Origin: Methanosarcina barkeri MS | GTDB taxonomy: Archaea; Halobacteriota; Methanosarcinia; Methanosarcinales; Methanosarcinaceae | Reading direction: 5' to 3' | DNA: 64,000 nt | Assembly (NCBI RefSeq): GCF_000970025.1 | Contig: NZ_CP009528.1 | Coordinates: 1,103,168-1,167,167 of the forward strand | Notes under the pieces: generated by a model | Databases searched by the model: none | What the model was told of the DNA's origin: nothing | The model's input: only the letters and a program-made list of their open reading frames with translations | Part shown: piece after piece, positions 1-9,001 of the stretch | How the letters are laid out: every line of letters starts with the position of its first letter | Numbering within the stretch: position 1 is the stretch's first letter | Position numbers and translations under genes: made by a program

Positions 1-915
1 TGTACACAGCACAAAACACTTCTTTTCGTGGACGAAGCTTTTATCGAGCTTTCAGATCCTTCACAGAGTGTTGCAGATCTTGCAGTAAACAATAATTACG
101 TTTTTGTCATGCGTTCCCTTACAAAGGACTTTGCAATCCCGGGAATCCGGATGGGCTTCGGGATAGCTTCCCCTGAGGTAGCTGAAATTCTGGATACTGC
201 CAGACTTTCCTGGAACCTCGGAACCGTCGCAGACGCTGTAGCAACTTCCCTTCTTAATATTGAAGGCGGGATTGAAAACCCGTACCTGAAAAAAGCGAGG
301 GATATGATCAGGGAAGAAGGAGAGGTTTTTAAAGCTAAACTCGATAGGATAAGGGGTTTTAAAGCCGGAGAGGTGAATGTAAACTTTATCTTGGTTGATA
401 TCAGTAAATTCATGCTTGATTCAACGGAATTAACTGCACGTCTGGCAGCTCGCGGAGTCCTCATAAGGGACTGTTCTTCCCTTCACGGTCTTGGAAAGAA
501 TTACATAAGGCTTGCAGTCCGGACTTTCGAAGAAAACGACCGGCTAATTGCTGCAATAGGGGATATAATTACCGAGTGGGGTAGAGAACAGGCAAAACAA
601 GAACTGCAGAATGTGATTGAAAAGGCTTCTGAAGAAGGCATTGGAGGCAGGAAAACCTGTGAATACTATCCCTGCCACTTTGAAGGCCAGAACTGTACCT
701 TCTGCTTCTGTCCGTTCTATCCCTGTGAGGACGAGCGCACAGGAGGAAAATGGATCCAGAGCTCAAGAGGCGGAAAAATCTGGAGCTGTGTTGACTGCCA
801 TCTGGTTCACAAGACAGAAACTGCGCAGAAAATCCTTGACTGTCTTATGCAGGAAGGAGATACAGATGAACTCGTGAAAGTTGCCTGGAAGAAAGTGATG
901 GAGCCTATTCTATGA
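1..915 (+). CDS. cobD: L-threonine-O-3-phosphate decarboxylase CobD with Cys-rich C-terminal domain (5' end outside window)
   Basis: The frame is open from base 1, so the N-terminus lies outside the window; about 304 residues are visible. The first ~200 residues are a fold-type I PLP aminotransferase domain, with the probable PLP lysine in SLTKDFAIPGIRMGFG. CobD decarboxylates L-threonine phosphate to aminopropanol phosphate for the cobamide side chain. After it comes a Cys-rich module containing CEYYPCHFEG, CTFCFCPFYPC and CVDCH. Methanogen CobD proteins carry such a metal-binding extension; from memory, the M. mazei homologue is reported to be a bifunctional threonine kinase/decarboxylase. 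The stop overlaps the cbiB start (ATGA), so the two genes are translationally coupled. Confidence 0.88.
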   Translation, partial: CTQHKTLLFVDEAFIELSDPSQSVADLAVNNNYVFVMRSLTKDFAIPGIRMGFGIASPEVAEILDTARLSWNLGTVADAVATSLLNIEGGIENPYLKKARDMIREEGEVFKAKLDRIRGFKAGEVNVNFILVDISKFMLDSTELTARLAARGVLIRDCSSLHGLGKNYIRLAVRTFEENDRLIAAIGDIITEWGREQAKQELQNVIEKASEEGIGGRKTCEYYPCHFEGQNCTFCFCPFYPCEDERTGGKWIQSSRGGKIWSCVDCHLVHKTETAQKILDCLMQEGDTDELVKVAWKKVMEPIL

Positions 916-1898
916 TTGTACCAGACAGCGGGCATCTTGCTCTGGTACTTTTGCTTGCAGCCGCCATAGACATACTTTTCGGGGAGCCGCCTGCTGCCGT
1001 ACACCCTGTCGTGTGGATAGGAAAACTAATCAATGTTTTAATAAATGCGGCTCCTCAGACTCACAGGAAAGCCTACGGAGTTGCAATGGCTCTCTGCTGT
1101 GTCTTTTTCGCAGCTCTGCTGGGTTACTCCGTGCTTTACATTTCATCCATTCCAGGAATTCCCAGGGTGCTTGCTCTTCTTATAGAGGCATATTTCCTGA
1201 AAGCTACCTTTGCTGTCAACTGCCTGCTCGGCCCTGCAAAGGAGATTTATGGGCATCTCGAAGCAAACAGGCTTGATAAAGTCCGGGAACTGCTCCCAAT
1301 ATATGTAAGCCGTAACACTTCAAAACTTACCAGAACCCAGATGTCTTCCGCAGTTATCGAATCCGTATCCGAAAACTATGTTGACGGCGTCTTGAGCCCC
1401 ATTTTTTATTATACCGTCTTTGGGAAACTCGGACTTGTGGCGGCATATGCATTTAAAGCCATAAGTACTCTGGACTCAATGGTTGGGTACAAAACCGAAC
1501 CTTACAGGGAACTTGGATACTTTTCAGCGAAATCCGATGACGTATTGAACTGGATCCCTGCCCGCATCTCTGTTCTATTCATTCTTGCGGCAGCCTTTAT
1601 ATTGAGTCTGCTCCCAAAAAAACAGGGAAAATTTTCCCCCATTAACAGTATCAAGAGTGCTCTTGAAGACGGAATGAAAACTCCGTCCCCCAATTCCGGC
1701 TATCCCATGGCAGCTACTGCAGGAGCGCTCGGAGTCAAACTTGAAAAACCCGATACTTATATACTTGGGGCTTTATATCCCCCAACCGAAGTAAAAGATA
1801 TAAAAAGGGTATCCCAATTAATAGCAGTTGCTTCAGGCTTCTTGCTTGTTGCCTGTGCGGCAGTAATTCATTTAGCAGGGATATACCTGTATCCGTGA
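912..1898 (+). CDS. cbiB: Adenosylcobinamide-phosphate synthase CbiB
   Basis: This 328-residue integral membrane protein matches the CbiB/CobD(Pseudomonas) family in length and pattern. It has an N-terminal hydrophobic segment followed by DILFGEPPAAVHPVVWIGK, the conserved ESVSENYVDGVLSPIFYY region near residue 155, and further hydrophobic stretches including one at the C-terminus. The family joins aminopropanol phosphate, the CobD product, to adenosylcobyrate. Its ATG overlaps the cobD stop, and the adjacent gene order matches the pathway order. After the stop there are 164 bp before cobZ, so a second promoter for cobZSY is possible. Confidence 0.93.
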   Translation: MIVPDSGHLALVLLLAAAIDILFGEPPAAVHPVVWIGKLINVLINAAPQTHRKAYGVAMALCCVFFAALLGYSVLYISSIPGIPRVLALLIEAYFLKATFAVNCLLGPAKEIYGHLEANRLDKVRELLPIYVSRNTSKLTRTQMSSAVIESVSENYVDGVLSPIFYYTVFGKLGLVAAYAFKAISTLDSMVGYKTEPYRELGYFSAKSDDVLNWIPARISVLFILAAAFILSLLPKKQGKFSPINSIKSALEDGMKTPSPNSGYPMAATAGALGVKLEKPDTYILGALYPPTEVKDIKRVSQLIAVASGFLLVACAAVIHLAGIYLYP

Positions 1899-2062
1899 TC
1901 CTTCCTTCGCTGATCCAATTGTATAAATGATTTGAATTTTAAGACAGCCTCTGAGATAATCTGAATCCTTTTTGAAACATGGGTTCTGAGAATAAACAGT
2001 GTATATCATTAAAGATTTTCAAAAGTAATAAAACCATTTTTTAATAACCCTGAAGTGATCAT

Positions 2063-2605
2063 ATGAAGTTATCCGATATTGAGGAAAGAGACCTGAAAAA
2101 AGGGCAGCCTGAGAACGTAGAAGAAAAAGCTACAGTCAACATCCTCGATGTCCTTGCTGAAGAAGGCATCAGTGTTCAGGACCTTGCTGATACGGCTCTG
2201 GAAATGTATGTTCCCCATCCAGGACTTGAGACCAGGGAGAAAGCCGACGCTTTATTTAAAAGGGAACTTAAGTATGCACTTTCGGACCCAAACCTCTGTC
2301 TTCTAATCTATTCCGGGATCTTGCTGGAGCGGGAAGGTAGGGCAGGAACCCTTCCGAACCTCAGCAAAAGTTCTTATGAAAAGGACCTTACTTTTATAAT
2401 TGCAGACGAAGTGCTCGGCACAAGTATTGCAACCTATATCAGCGGTTCCAAGGGCGCTTTTGAGTTTGTAAGGTTTGACAAACAGAAGCCTGGAATCCTT
2501 GCAAAGCTCGGGCCTTTTATGGATGACGTTATCGGGGGCCTTATAGGAGGCGTGTCTTCCAATATGTATTCAAGAGGTATGGCAGAATTTGTAGGGACGG
2601 ACTGA
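2063..2605 (+). CDS. cobZ: Alpha-ribazole phosphatase CobZ (PgpA-like family)
   Basis: The protein is 180 residues and resembles the phosphatidylglycerophosphatase A-like fold. Its middle holds an EREGRAGTLPNLSKSSYEKD stretch and its C-terminus a glycine-rich DDVIGGLIGGVSSNMYSRGM segment. In Methanosarcina this family supplies alpha-ribazole-5'-phosphate phosphatase, the archaeal non-orthologous replacement of bacterial CobC. Position supports this: it lies between cbiB and cobS, the enzyme that uses alpha-ribazole or its phosphate. The ATG follows GAAGTGATC, a reasonable ribosome site. Function is taken from known family biology plus context. Confidence 0.88.
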   Translation: MKLSDIEERDLKKGQPENVEEKATVNILDVLAEEGISVQDLADTALEMYVPHPGLETREKADALFKRELKYALSDPNLCLLIYSGILLEREGRAGTLPNLSKSSYEKDLTFIIADEVLGTSIATYISGSKGAFEFVRFDKQKPGILAKLGPFMDDVIGGLIGGVSSNMYSRGMAEFVGTD

Positions 2606-2656
2606 AAGACGGGACGGACTATAAGAAGGAAAGGATTGAAAAACAGGCGGTGCGCG

Positions 2657-3499
2657 ATGAATTCATATTTGCTTGCTTTTAAATCTGGGTTTGGTTTCCT
2701 GTCCACTATTCCTGTGGGAATCAGCATGGAAGGAATCGACGAACTCATGAAAAAAATCTACTTTTATCCCGTTGTGGGGGCTATACTTGGGCTTCTCATA
2801 GGGGCAGTTGCATTCATGGGGCAGGTAATATTTCCTGGGCCTGTGCTTGCAGCCCTTCTAATGGGATTCATATATTACATTACAGGCTTTAATCACCTCG
2901 ATGGAGTCACAGATATCGGGGACGGTTTTATGGCTCACGGGTCACTTGAGAAAAAAATCAAGGCCCTGAAAGACACGACCATCGGGACAGGAGGAGTGTC
3001 CTTCTGCATTCTCTTATTACTTACTCTGTACAGTTCGATAAGGGCAGTCCAGCAAGAAGGTTCCGCCGTTTTTGGGTCTAACCTTCCGGTTTTAATGTTT
3101 GAATCAATGTTTATTGCAGAGGTCAGTGCAAAACAGTCCATGTTAACTATTGCTGCCTTTGGAAAGCCCATACCTCCGCAGGAAAAACAGGCTTATCCTG
3201 GTCTGGGAGCCATGACTATAAAGGGAGCAACCAGAAATAATTTTCTGATTGGATTTGTGTTCGGGGCCATCGTTTGCCTTCTGCCTTTCGGGTGGATAGG
3301 ACTGTTGCCTTATCTGGGATCCTGCCTGGTGGCTCTGGTGATTCTTAACCGAAGCTATGCCCATTTTGGGGGATTAAATGGCGACGGAATTGGTACTGCT
3401 AACGAAATTGGTCGGGTAACTGCACTCATTATTATCGCAGTTCTCCTGCAACTTTCATTGAACGGATATATGGGAGGTTTTAAATGGACGCTATTGTAA
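2657..3499 (+). CDS. cobS: Adenosylcobinamide-GDP ribazoletransferase CobS (cobalamin synthase)
   Basis: A polytopic membrane protein of 280 residues. Diagnostic acidic motifs are visible: [16 protein letters not shown] near residue 75 and [15 protein letters not shown] near the C-terminus. It joins adenosylcobinamide-GDP, the CobY product, to alpha-ribazole. I place the start at ATG 2657 ([19 protein letters not shown]), where family similarity begins, with GGCGGTG upstream. A TTG at 2636 behind AAGGAAAGGA would add seven residues and cannot be excluded. The 3' end overlaps cobY by 16 bp, so the two are coupled. Confidence 0.93.
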   Translation: MNSYLLAFKSGFGFLSTIPVGISMEGIDELMKKIYFYPVVGAILGLLIGAVAFMGQVIFPGPVLAALLMGFIYYITGFNHLDGVTDIGDGFMAHGSLEKKIKALKDTTIGTGGVSFCILLLLTLYSSIRAVQQEGSAVFGSNLPVLMFESMFIAEVSAKQSMLTIAAFGKPIPPQEKQAYPGLGAMTIKGATRNNFLIGFVFGAIVCLLPFGWIGLLPYLGSCLVALVILNRSYAHFGGLNGDGIGTANEIGRVTALIIIAVLLQLSLNGYMGGFKWTLL

Positions 3500-4095
3500 T
3501 GGCAGGGGGGTTTGGACAGAGGCTTGGAATGGGTGAAAAGCCCTGTGTTGAATTACTTGGAAAACCACTTATAGCCTATGTGATAGATACCCTCAGGGCC
3601 GCAGAGAATATAAACAGGGTTTTCGTAGCGGTCTCACCTGTTACCCCAAAGACAGAAATTATGATTCAGGAGCGCTACAAAGGAAAAGTTCGTATAATCA
3701 GGACTTTTGGCGGAAACTATGTAGGGGATATGATCCACGCGGTCGAAACCGCAGAAACGGTTGGGCCTGTAATGATTATTATGTCAGACCTTCCCCTGAT
3801 AAGCCCTGATCTTATCGATTATGTAATCGAAAAATATAAGGAAGAAGGAAAACCTGCGCTCTCTGTATATGTTCCTCTCAATATCTGCAAAGGAGCCGGA
3901 ATCAGGCCAGATACGGTCTTTAACAAGGATGGAAAGTTGATAGTACCTGTCGGAATTAATATTCTGGACAGTTCTCAAATCCGAAACGAACAGGAAGACT
4001 TTAATCTGATACTTGATAATCCCAAACTAGCAATAAACGTAAATACTGTTAAGGATTTGCAGCACTGCAAGGATCTGCTGCAGGGCCAAGACTAA
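3484..4095 (+). CDS. cobY: Adenosylcobinamide-phosphate guanylyltransferase CobY
   Basis: A 203-residue nucleotidyltransferase-like protein. The N-terminal [20 protein letters not shown] is the glycine-rich nucleotide-binding loop, and [13 protein letters not shown] near residue 98 resembles the metal-binding aspartate motif. CobY is the archaeal non-orthologous replacement for the CobU guanylyltransferase and forms adenosylcobinamide-GDP for CobS. The start overlaps cobS, with GGAGGT just upstream inside cobS. It is the last cobamide gene here; sufC begins 12 bp after its stop, so read-through transcription is plausible. Confidence 0.93.
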   Translation: MDAIVMAGGFGQRLGMGEKPCVELLGKPLIAYVIDTLRAAENINRVFVAVSPVTPKTEIMIQERYKGKVRIIRTFGGNYVGDMIHAVETAETVGPVMIIMSDLPLISPDLIDYVIEKYKEEGKPALSVYVPLNICKGAGIRPDTVFNKDGKLIVPVGINILDSSQIRNEQEDFNLILDNPKLAINVNTVKDLQHCKDLLQGQD

Positions 4096-4107
4096 AAACT
4101 TATAGAG

Positions 4108-4848
4108 GTGTCATATATTCTATCTGTAAAAAACTTGGTGCTGAGCCGTGATGGAAAGAAAATCCTTAGAGGGGTCAATCTTGAGGTCGGCGACCGGGAA
4201 ATTCACAGCATTATCGGTGCAAATGGTGCCGGAAAAAGTACCCTTGCCTATACCCTGATGGGACTCCAGGGTTATGAACACGAGGAAGGCAGCCTCATCT
4301 TTAATGGGGAAGACATTTCAAAACTTTCAATAACCGAACGTGCAAAAAAAGGCATTACCCTTGCCTGGCAGGAACCTGCTCGTTTTGAAGGGCTGAGAGT
4401 CAGGGACTATCTGGCAATCGGGGCAAAAGGCAACGGAGGCGTTACTGAAGAAGAGCTGAAAGAGGCCCTGAGGAAAGTCGATCTTAAACCTGAAAAATAC
4501 CTGGATAGGGAAGTCGGAGAGGCGCTCAGTGGAGGTGAAAGGAAACGCATAGAACTTGCGTCCATAATTACAATGAAACCAAAGCTTGCTATTCTCGACG
4601 AACCCGATTCCGGAATTGATGTCGTTTCCTTAAAGGAAATCGTAAACCTGATCCAAACTTTTAAGGAAAATGGCTCCTCGGTACTTGTAATTACACACAG
4701 GAAGGAAATTGCAGCCGCTTCCGATAAAGCATCCCTGATGTGTGAAGGGGTTATCCTCAGGAGCGGAGACCCTCTGGAAATCAGTGAATTTTTCAAAAAC
4801 AGGTGCATACCTTGCGACAGCAGGGTCTCACCACAAAAGGCGGCCTGA
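4108..4848 (+). CDS. sufC: Fe-S cluster assembly ATPase SufC (SmsC)
   Basis: A 246-residue ABC-type ATPase starting at GTG. The Walker A motif GANGAGKST is near residue 36, the signature ALSGGERKRIEL near 140, and Walker B KLAILDEPDSGID just after. The SufC-typical tail runs to residue 246. With the next gene it makes a two-gene SufC/SufB set lacking sufD, sufS and sufE, the minimal scaffold layout common in methanogenic archaea. SufC powers remodelling of the SufB scaffold. It is only 3 bp upstream of sufB. Confidence 0.92.
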   Translation: MSYILSVKNLVLSRDGKKILRGVNLEVGDREIHSIIGANGAGKSTLAYTLMGLQGYEHEEGSLIFNGEDISKLSITERAKKGITLAWQEPARFEGLRVRDYLAIGAKGNGGVTEEELKEALRKVDLKPEKYLDREVGEALSGGERKRIELASIITMKPKLAILDEPDSGIDVVSLKEIVNLIQTFKENGSSVLVITHRKEIAAASDKASLMCEGVILRSGDPLEISEFFKNRCIPCDSRVSPQKAA

Positions 4849-4851
4849 AAA

Positions 4852-5814
4852 ATGACTCAGATAACTCTTAATACACTTTCCAGTGAAATTAAAGATATGG
4901 ACGCAGCCTATTCGGCATCCGGTGGAGATGCTGCAGTCCTGCATAATCATGATCTTGCAAGCCTTGTGATAAGTGGAAATAAAGTGCTTAATGCAAATGG
5001 GATAGAAGGAATTGTGCTCGAACCCCAGGAGACTGAACATGGAGTGGACGTTAAACTGACCATTAGGAAAGGGTATAAAATTCCACATCCTGTCCACCTT
5101 TGCTTTGGGCTTATTCCTGAAGATGGGCTCCAGGAAATAAATATGAATTTTGTAGCCGAAGAAGACTCGGCTGTTGAACTCCTCGCTCACTGTACATTCC
5201 CTAATGCGGTAAAGATTATTCATAGAATGGAAGCTCAAATGCATGTCGGGAAGAATGCTTCATTAAAGTACACAGAAATTCACTTCCATGGGCCACATGG
5301 AGGAGCTCAGGTAATTCCGAAGGCTCATGTAAAGATAGAAGAAGGTGGCAGTTATTTCAATAATTTCTCCCTGATCTCGGGAAGAGTAGGAGTTCTCGAA
5401 TTCGACTATGATGTGGATGCCGAAAAAGACTCTGTCTGTGAAATGATTACCAAGGTTTACGGGAAAAAAGATGACAAAATAAAAATTATGGAAAAAGTAG
5501 CTCTTAATGGGGAAAATGCCAGAAGTGTGATCAAAAGTCGACTGGCTATTACCGAAGATGCGGAGTCGGAGTTCAAGGGAATTACTGAAGGTCATGCACC
5601 AAGGTCCAGAGGACACGTGGACTGTTTGGAGGTTCTCCAGGGCAATGCAAAAGCCGAAGCTGTACCGATTATACGTGTTGATAATCCTCTGGCCAAGGTA
5701 ACCCATGAGGCTGCAATTGGATGTGTGGATAAAAAAGAAGTCGAAACTCTCATGGCCCGCGGCCTTGAAGAAGACGATGCTATTGACACTATCGTAAAGG
5801 GAATGCTGGCCTGA
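4852..5814 (+). CDS. sufB: Fe-S cluster assembly scaffold SufB/SufD family (SmsB)
   Basis: A 320-residue protein, shorter than bacterial SufB (about 480). It carries the SufBD core: EIHFHGPHGGAQVIPKAHVK in the middle, and near the C-terminus KAEAVPIIRVDNPLAKVTHE, AAIGCVDKKEVETLMARGL and an acidic AIDTIVKGML end. This right-handed beta-helix core normally dimerises and docks SufC through the C-terminal helices. The short length fits a homodimeric archaeal scaffold. The conserved Cys in AAIGC is a possible cluster ligand. Cobamide enzymes and methanogen electron carriers need Fe-S clusters, but linkage to the cob genes may be only positional. Confidence 0.9.
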   Translation: MTQITLNTLSSEIKDMDAAYSASGGDAAVLHNHDLASLVISGNKVLNANGIEGIVLEPQETEHGVDVKLTIRKGYKIPHPVHLCFGLIPEDGLQEINMNFVAEEDSAVELLAHCTFPNAVKIIHRMEAQMHVGKNASLKYTEIHFHGPHGGAQVIPKAHVKIEEGGSYFNNFSLISGRVGVLEFDYDVDAEKDSVCEMITKVYGKKDDKIKIMEKVALNGENARSVIKSRLAITEDAESEFKGITEGHAPRSRGHVDCLEVLQGNAKAEAVPIIRVDNPLAKVTHEAAIGCVDKKEVETLMARGLEEDDAIDTIVKGMLA

Positions 5815-6116
5815 AGCCTCTTATTCCCTTTTACAGGACATCAATTAAGTGTATCAGTAAGTAAATATAGAAAGTTAATCCCGAAAATTGATAAAGCCCT
5901 AATTTGACAGATTTTATTAATTAATACAGTATTTATTTACACAAAACACATCGCATTGGCATGTTACATTTAGGTAAAATGAAAAATGTCAATAAATCAT
6001 AAGATGTGAGACAAAACATTGAATTGTATAAAGAAAACAGATGCATGAAGCCCATTTAGACATTATATAATATATGCTTCTGTCAAATTTGGGATAAAGG
6101 GGACCCGAAATTTAGT
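5815..6116. other. Intergenic region between sufB and a small hypothetical gene
   Basis: About 300 bp of AT-rich DNA. AAAGGGGAC at about 6095-6103 may be the ribosome site of the next gene, and a TATA-like ATTATATAATATATGC at about 6062-6077 may be its promoter. I see no RNA gene or array here. Confidence 0.4.
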
Positions 6117-6503
6117 TTGAGTAAGAGGTGGGAAAGTATTATTGGCGAAATTATTATCCTTGAAAAAAAATATTCAGAAAAAAACCTGCAACTTATTACC
6201 GGAAAAAAAGATATATCCTCACATTATCAGGATATTCCTGAAGAGATGCTGCTTTTAAGTGAAGTTATAGAAGACCCCCTCAAACTCCCTTACCTGCTGG
6301 AAGCTTTCTATACCGCGCCGATTAAGAATGAAAAAGCATTTCACTTCGCGCTCGTAAGAGTCCAGGTTGACTCTGACCTCAGGATGCATGAGGATCTCCA
6401 GAAATACCAGCAAAGGAAGTATGTAGCCGAAACTCTGGAAAAGCTGCTCTATGGAGAGCTTATGCTCTCTGTCGGAGAAAACTCAGGAACTGAAAATGAC
6501 TGA
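6117..6503 (+). CDS. Conserved-looking hypothetical protein, 128 aa
   Basis: I do not recognise this protein. It starts at TTG, with a purine-rich AAAGGGGAC about 13 bases upstream. The product is soluble, charged and predicted largely helical, with no cysteine motif, signal peptide or membrane segment. A segment DLRMHEDLQKYQQRKYVAET near residue 83 looks amphipathic. Codon use resembles neighbouring genes, and TATA-like sequence lies upstream, which supports a real gene. It stands alone between sufB and a convergent minus-strand gene. Confidence 0.6.
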   Translation: MSKRWESIIGEIIILEKKYSEKNLQLITGKKDISSHYQDIPEEMLLLSEVIEDPLKLPYLLEAFYTAPIKNEKAFHFALVRVQVDSDLRMHEDLQKYQQRKYVAETLEKLLYGELMLSVGENSGTEND

Positions 6504-6660
6504 TTGCATACATATTTTCTTATAATTCTTTAGTAAAAATCTTCTTTTTATATTTCCTGACTTTTATACTGAAATTTAAAAAATGTATGGAAGAGATGCA
6601 GCTTTTCAATAATGCTACAATGCAGCTTTCCAATAATGCTACGTGACATACCTTCAATAT

Positions 6661-7353
6661 TTACAGGACATACCAGTCAGCGTCATCAACCGATAGATCT
6701 TCTTTAAGTCCGACTTTTCTCTTTGGAAGCTTAAGAGCATCTGTAATCGCGTCTGATAAGTCCTGAAGGTATTCTCTGGTTGAGAGGCTGTTGTAAATAA
6801 AGGGCTTTTCAGGCTGGAGCATAGTCTGGATTGTAGACTCCTTCGGGACAATATCAACTTCTATGTCAACCCTTTCGACGGCTTTTTCCATTGCAGTTCG
6901 AAAATCACCAATACAGTAAGCTATTCTGTGTTTGTAATTATCCCGTGTTTTTTCAAGATAAGCAGCAAGTCTTTCACTTTCCATTTTTATGAAATCTCGC
7001 TTGATCTTTGCCACGTTACATTTACCCATCATAAAGCTGTAATGCATGAATGGGTATTGCGTATCAAGTTCCCTGGGGGTAATTCCACAGGTTCCGAAGG
7101 TTACTATATGTACATCCTCAGGTTTTGCAATCCCGAAGATTATTCGATCGAATTTTTTGTGAGAGGGACTTTCATGATAGGGTTTCCTTTTGGCACAGGG
7201 AACAAAAATACATAGTTCCCTATACGGAGCTTCATATTCGTTCAGGACCCATTCATTAGCCCTTATCATATCCGGGTGGTAAATTACCCTATCAGTGTCA
7301 AGAGGTTCTTTAGAACGCTCATCTTCAGGAATAATGGGTTTCATAAACGTCAA
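6661..7353 (-). CDS. DUF5591-like protein (domain related to archaeosine synthase ArcS)
   Basis: A 230-residue protein whose centre reads CIFVPCAKRKPYHESPSHKK near residue 48, followed by a FGTCGITPRELDTQYPF segment. This resembles the domain (DUF5591) found in ArcS/TgtA2 archaeosine biosynthesis proteins between the transglycosylase-like and PUA domains. Here it stands alone, without catalytic TGT or PUA parts. ArcS acts on tRNA position 15, so a tRNA-modification or Fe-S/RNA-related role is possible, but that is inference from the motif. It may start at the first ATG or at the second (MKPIIPEDERS), three codons later. Confidence 0.6.
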   Translation of the reverse strand: MTFMKPIIPEDERSKEPLDTDRVIYHPDMIRANEWVLNEYEAPYRELCIFVPCAKRKPYHESPSHKKFDRIIFGIAKPEDVHIVTFGTCGITPRELDTQYPFMHYSFMMGKCNVAKIKRDFIKMESERLAAYLEKTRDNYKHRIAYCIGDFRTAMEKAVERVDIEVDIVPKESTIQTMLQPEKPFIYNSLSTREYLQDLSDAITDALKLPKRKVGLKEDLSVDDADWYVL

Positions 7354-7739
7354 GCTAATTGAGCCTGGAAATTGTATATATAGTTAACTAACTTCGGAAT
7401 CTGCAGAGCTTTATGAGTTTGAGAAGTGTCCTCCAAAATTGAATTGGACGCGAATAAAGTAATCAAAAGTAATCAAAGGTAAGCAAAAATAAGCAAATAA
7501 TCGAATAAGCAAATAATCGAATAAGCAAATAATCGAATAAGCAAATAATCGAATAAGCAAATAATCGAATAAGCAAATAATCGAATAAGCAAATAAGACA
7601 AAAAGTTCCATCGAACTTTAAAAAATAAAGCAGATGATGAAAAACAGGTTGACAAAAAAACCCGAATAAAATAAGAAGAAACCCGAATAAAATAAGATTC
7701 GATGGAAAATTTGAAAAGTGATGGGAGCCCTTGCTGAGT
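7354..7739. other. Intergenic region with tandem array, upstream of a minus-strand gene
   Basis: The stretch carries a promoter-like ATATATAGTTAA (about 7374-7385) for the DUF5591-like gene, then a 16-bp tandem array (listed separately). After it come two copies of CCCGAATAAAATAAGA at about 7660-7696. No credible gene was seen. Confidence 0.5.
7491..7596. repeat. 16-bp tandem array, about 6.6 copies
   Basis: The unit is AAGCAAATAATCGAAT, repeated without change six times and followed by a partial unit. Degenerate AAGCAAAAAT and AATCAAAAGT relatives lie just upstream (7455-7490). The array is between two minus-strand genes. Confidence 0.95.
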
Positions 7740-8930
7740 TTACTGCTTCAAACCATCCACAAAGTCTTCCATTCTGTCTAACGCTTTTCTGATGTCATTT
7801 ATGGATGCTGCGTAGGCGCAGCGCAGGAAGCCCTCACCTGCCTCTCCAAAGGCATCTCCTGGGATTGCAACGACTTTCTTTTCATCCAGAAGGCGCTCTG
7901 CAAACTCAGAGGAAGAGAGTCCGGTATTTCCTATATAGGGGAAAGCGTAAAATGCTCCTTTAGGGTTGCAGCATTCAAGCCCTATCCTGTTAAAGCCTCT
8001 GACAATAAAGTGCCTGCGTCGGTCATATTCCCGGATCATCCGCTCCATTTCATCTTTACCGTGACGGAGTGCTTCAATTGCTCCGATTTGAGCCGTTATA
8101 GGAGCACAGAGCATGGAGTACTGATGGATCATCATCATTGAATGTATAATCTCAGGAGAACCCATTGCAAAACCGAGCCTTAGCCCTGTCATTGCATAAG
8201 CCTTGGAAAACCCGTTAAGCATAACAGTCCGCTCTTTCATGCCATCAAGGGAAGATATCGGAACATGCTTGCCTTCATAGGTAAGGCACTCGTAAACTTC
8301 GTCCGAGATAACAAACAGATCATTCTCCACAACCAGGTCGGCAATATCCTCGAGGCCTTCCTGTTTCATGATCGCTCCTGTAGGGTTACTTGGGAAGTTG
8401 AGAATTATTGCTTTTGTCTTGTCCGTGATTGCAGGTTTGAGGGCTTCTGCAGTCAGGCTAAACTCATCATCCCTGTGGGTGGCAACGATAACTGGCTTGC
8501 CTCCTGCAAGAATAACAGAAGGTACATATGCCACATAGGAGGGCTGGACGATAATAACCTCATCGCCAGGGTTGACCACTGTCCTTACTGCTATGTCCAG
8601 AGCTTCACTCACACCTGTTGTGATGAGTATCTCGGATGAAGGGTCATAATCCAGGCCATAACGCCTGTAATAAGTTCTGGCAAGTTCGTTCCTGAGGTCC
8701 GGAAGACCATAATTTGAGGTATATGAGGTTTGCCCTTTTTCCAGAGAATGAATACACATCTCACGGATATGCCACGGAGTAATGAAGTCAGGCTCTCCTA
8801 CACCAAGGGAGATTACATCTTCAAGTCCGGAAACCAGATCAAAAAAACGGCGTATTCCCGAAGGAGGAATTTCTTTCACAACGTCGGCAACAAACTTAGA
8901 AGGATCACATGAAGGTCTCAAGCAAAACAC
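7740..8930 (-). CDS. Class I/II pyridoxal-phosphate aminotransferase
   Basis: A 396-residue fold-type I aminotransferase of the aspartate aminotransferase superfamily. Visible motifs are GVGEPDF near residue 42, ILNFPSNPTGAIM near 170, ISDEVYECL near 200 and the PLP lysine in LNGFSKAYAMTGLRLGF near 240. The exact substrate (Asp, Ala, aromatic or branched-chain) cannot be read from sequence. It lies 71 bp downstream of an Lrp/AsnC regulator on the same strand, an arrangement typical of amino-acid metabolism control. The start is unsure: GTG at 8930 as given, or TTG at 8921 with CAGGGTG as its ribosome site. Confidence 0.9.
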   Translation of the reverse strand: MFCLRPSCDPSKFVADVVKEIPPSGIRRFFDLVSGLEDVISLGVGEPDFITPWHIREMCIHSLEKGQTSYTSNYGLPDLRNELARTYYRRYGLDYDPSSEILITTGVSEALDIAVRTVVNPGDEVIIVQPSYVAYVPSVILAGGKPVIVATHRDDEFSLTAEALKPAITDKTKAIILNFPSNPTGAIMKQEGLEDIADLVVENDLFVISDEVYECLTYEGKHVPISSLDGMKERTVMLNGFSKAYAMTGLRLGFAMGSPEIIHSMMMIHQYSMLCAPITAQIGAIEALRHGKDEMERMIREYDRRRHFIVRGFNRIGLECCNPKGAFYAFPYIGNTGLSSSEFAERLLDEKKVVAIPGDAFGEAGEGFLRCAYAASINDIRKALDRMEDFVDGLKQ

Positions 8931-9001
8931 CCTGTAAAAAGTATATAAGTATTATGAAATATAAAATCGGATAGGGATTTCAGGTTCTGAACCGGCTAGT
9001 A

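Noticed and set aside
1937-1950. TTAAGACAGCCTCT shared with 33085-33100 as a mobile-element end
   Set aside because: A 14-base match without inverted partner or further similarity; too short to support an element.
1899-2062. Cobalamin riboswitch upstream of cobZ
   Set aside because: The 164-bp gap shows no B12-box-like sequence, and such riboswitches are not expected in these archaea.
7491-7596. Possible CRISPR array
   Set aside because: Units are contiguous with no spacers; this also holds for the other arrays in the window.
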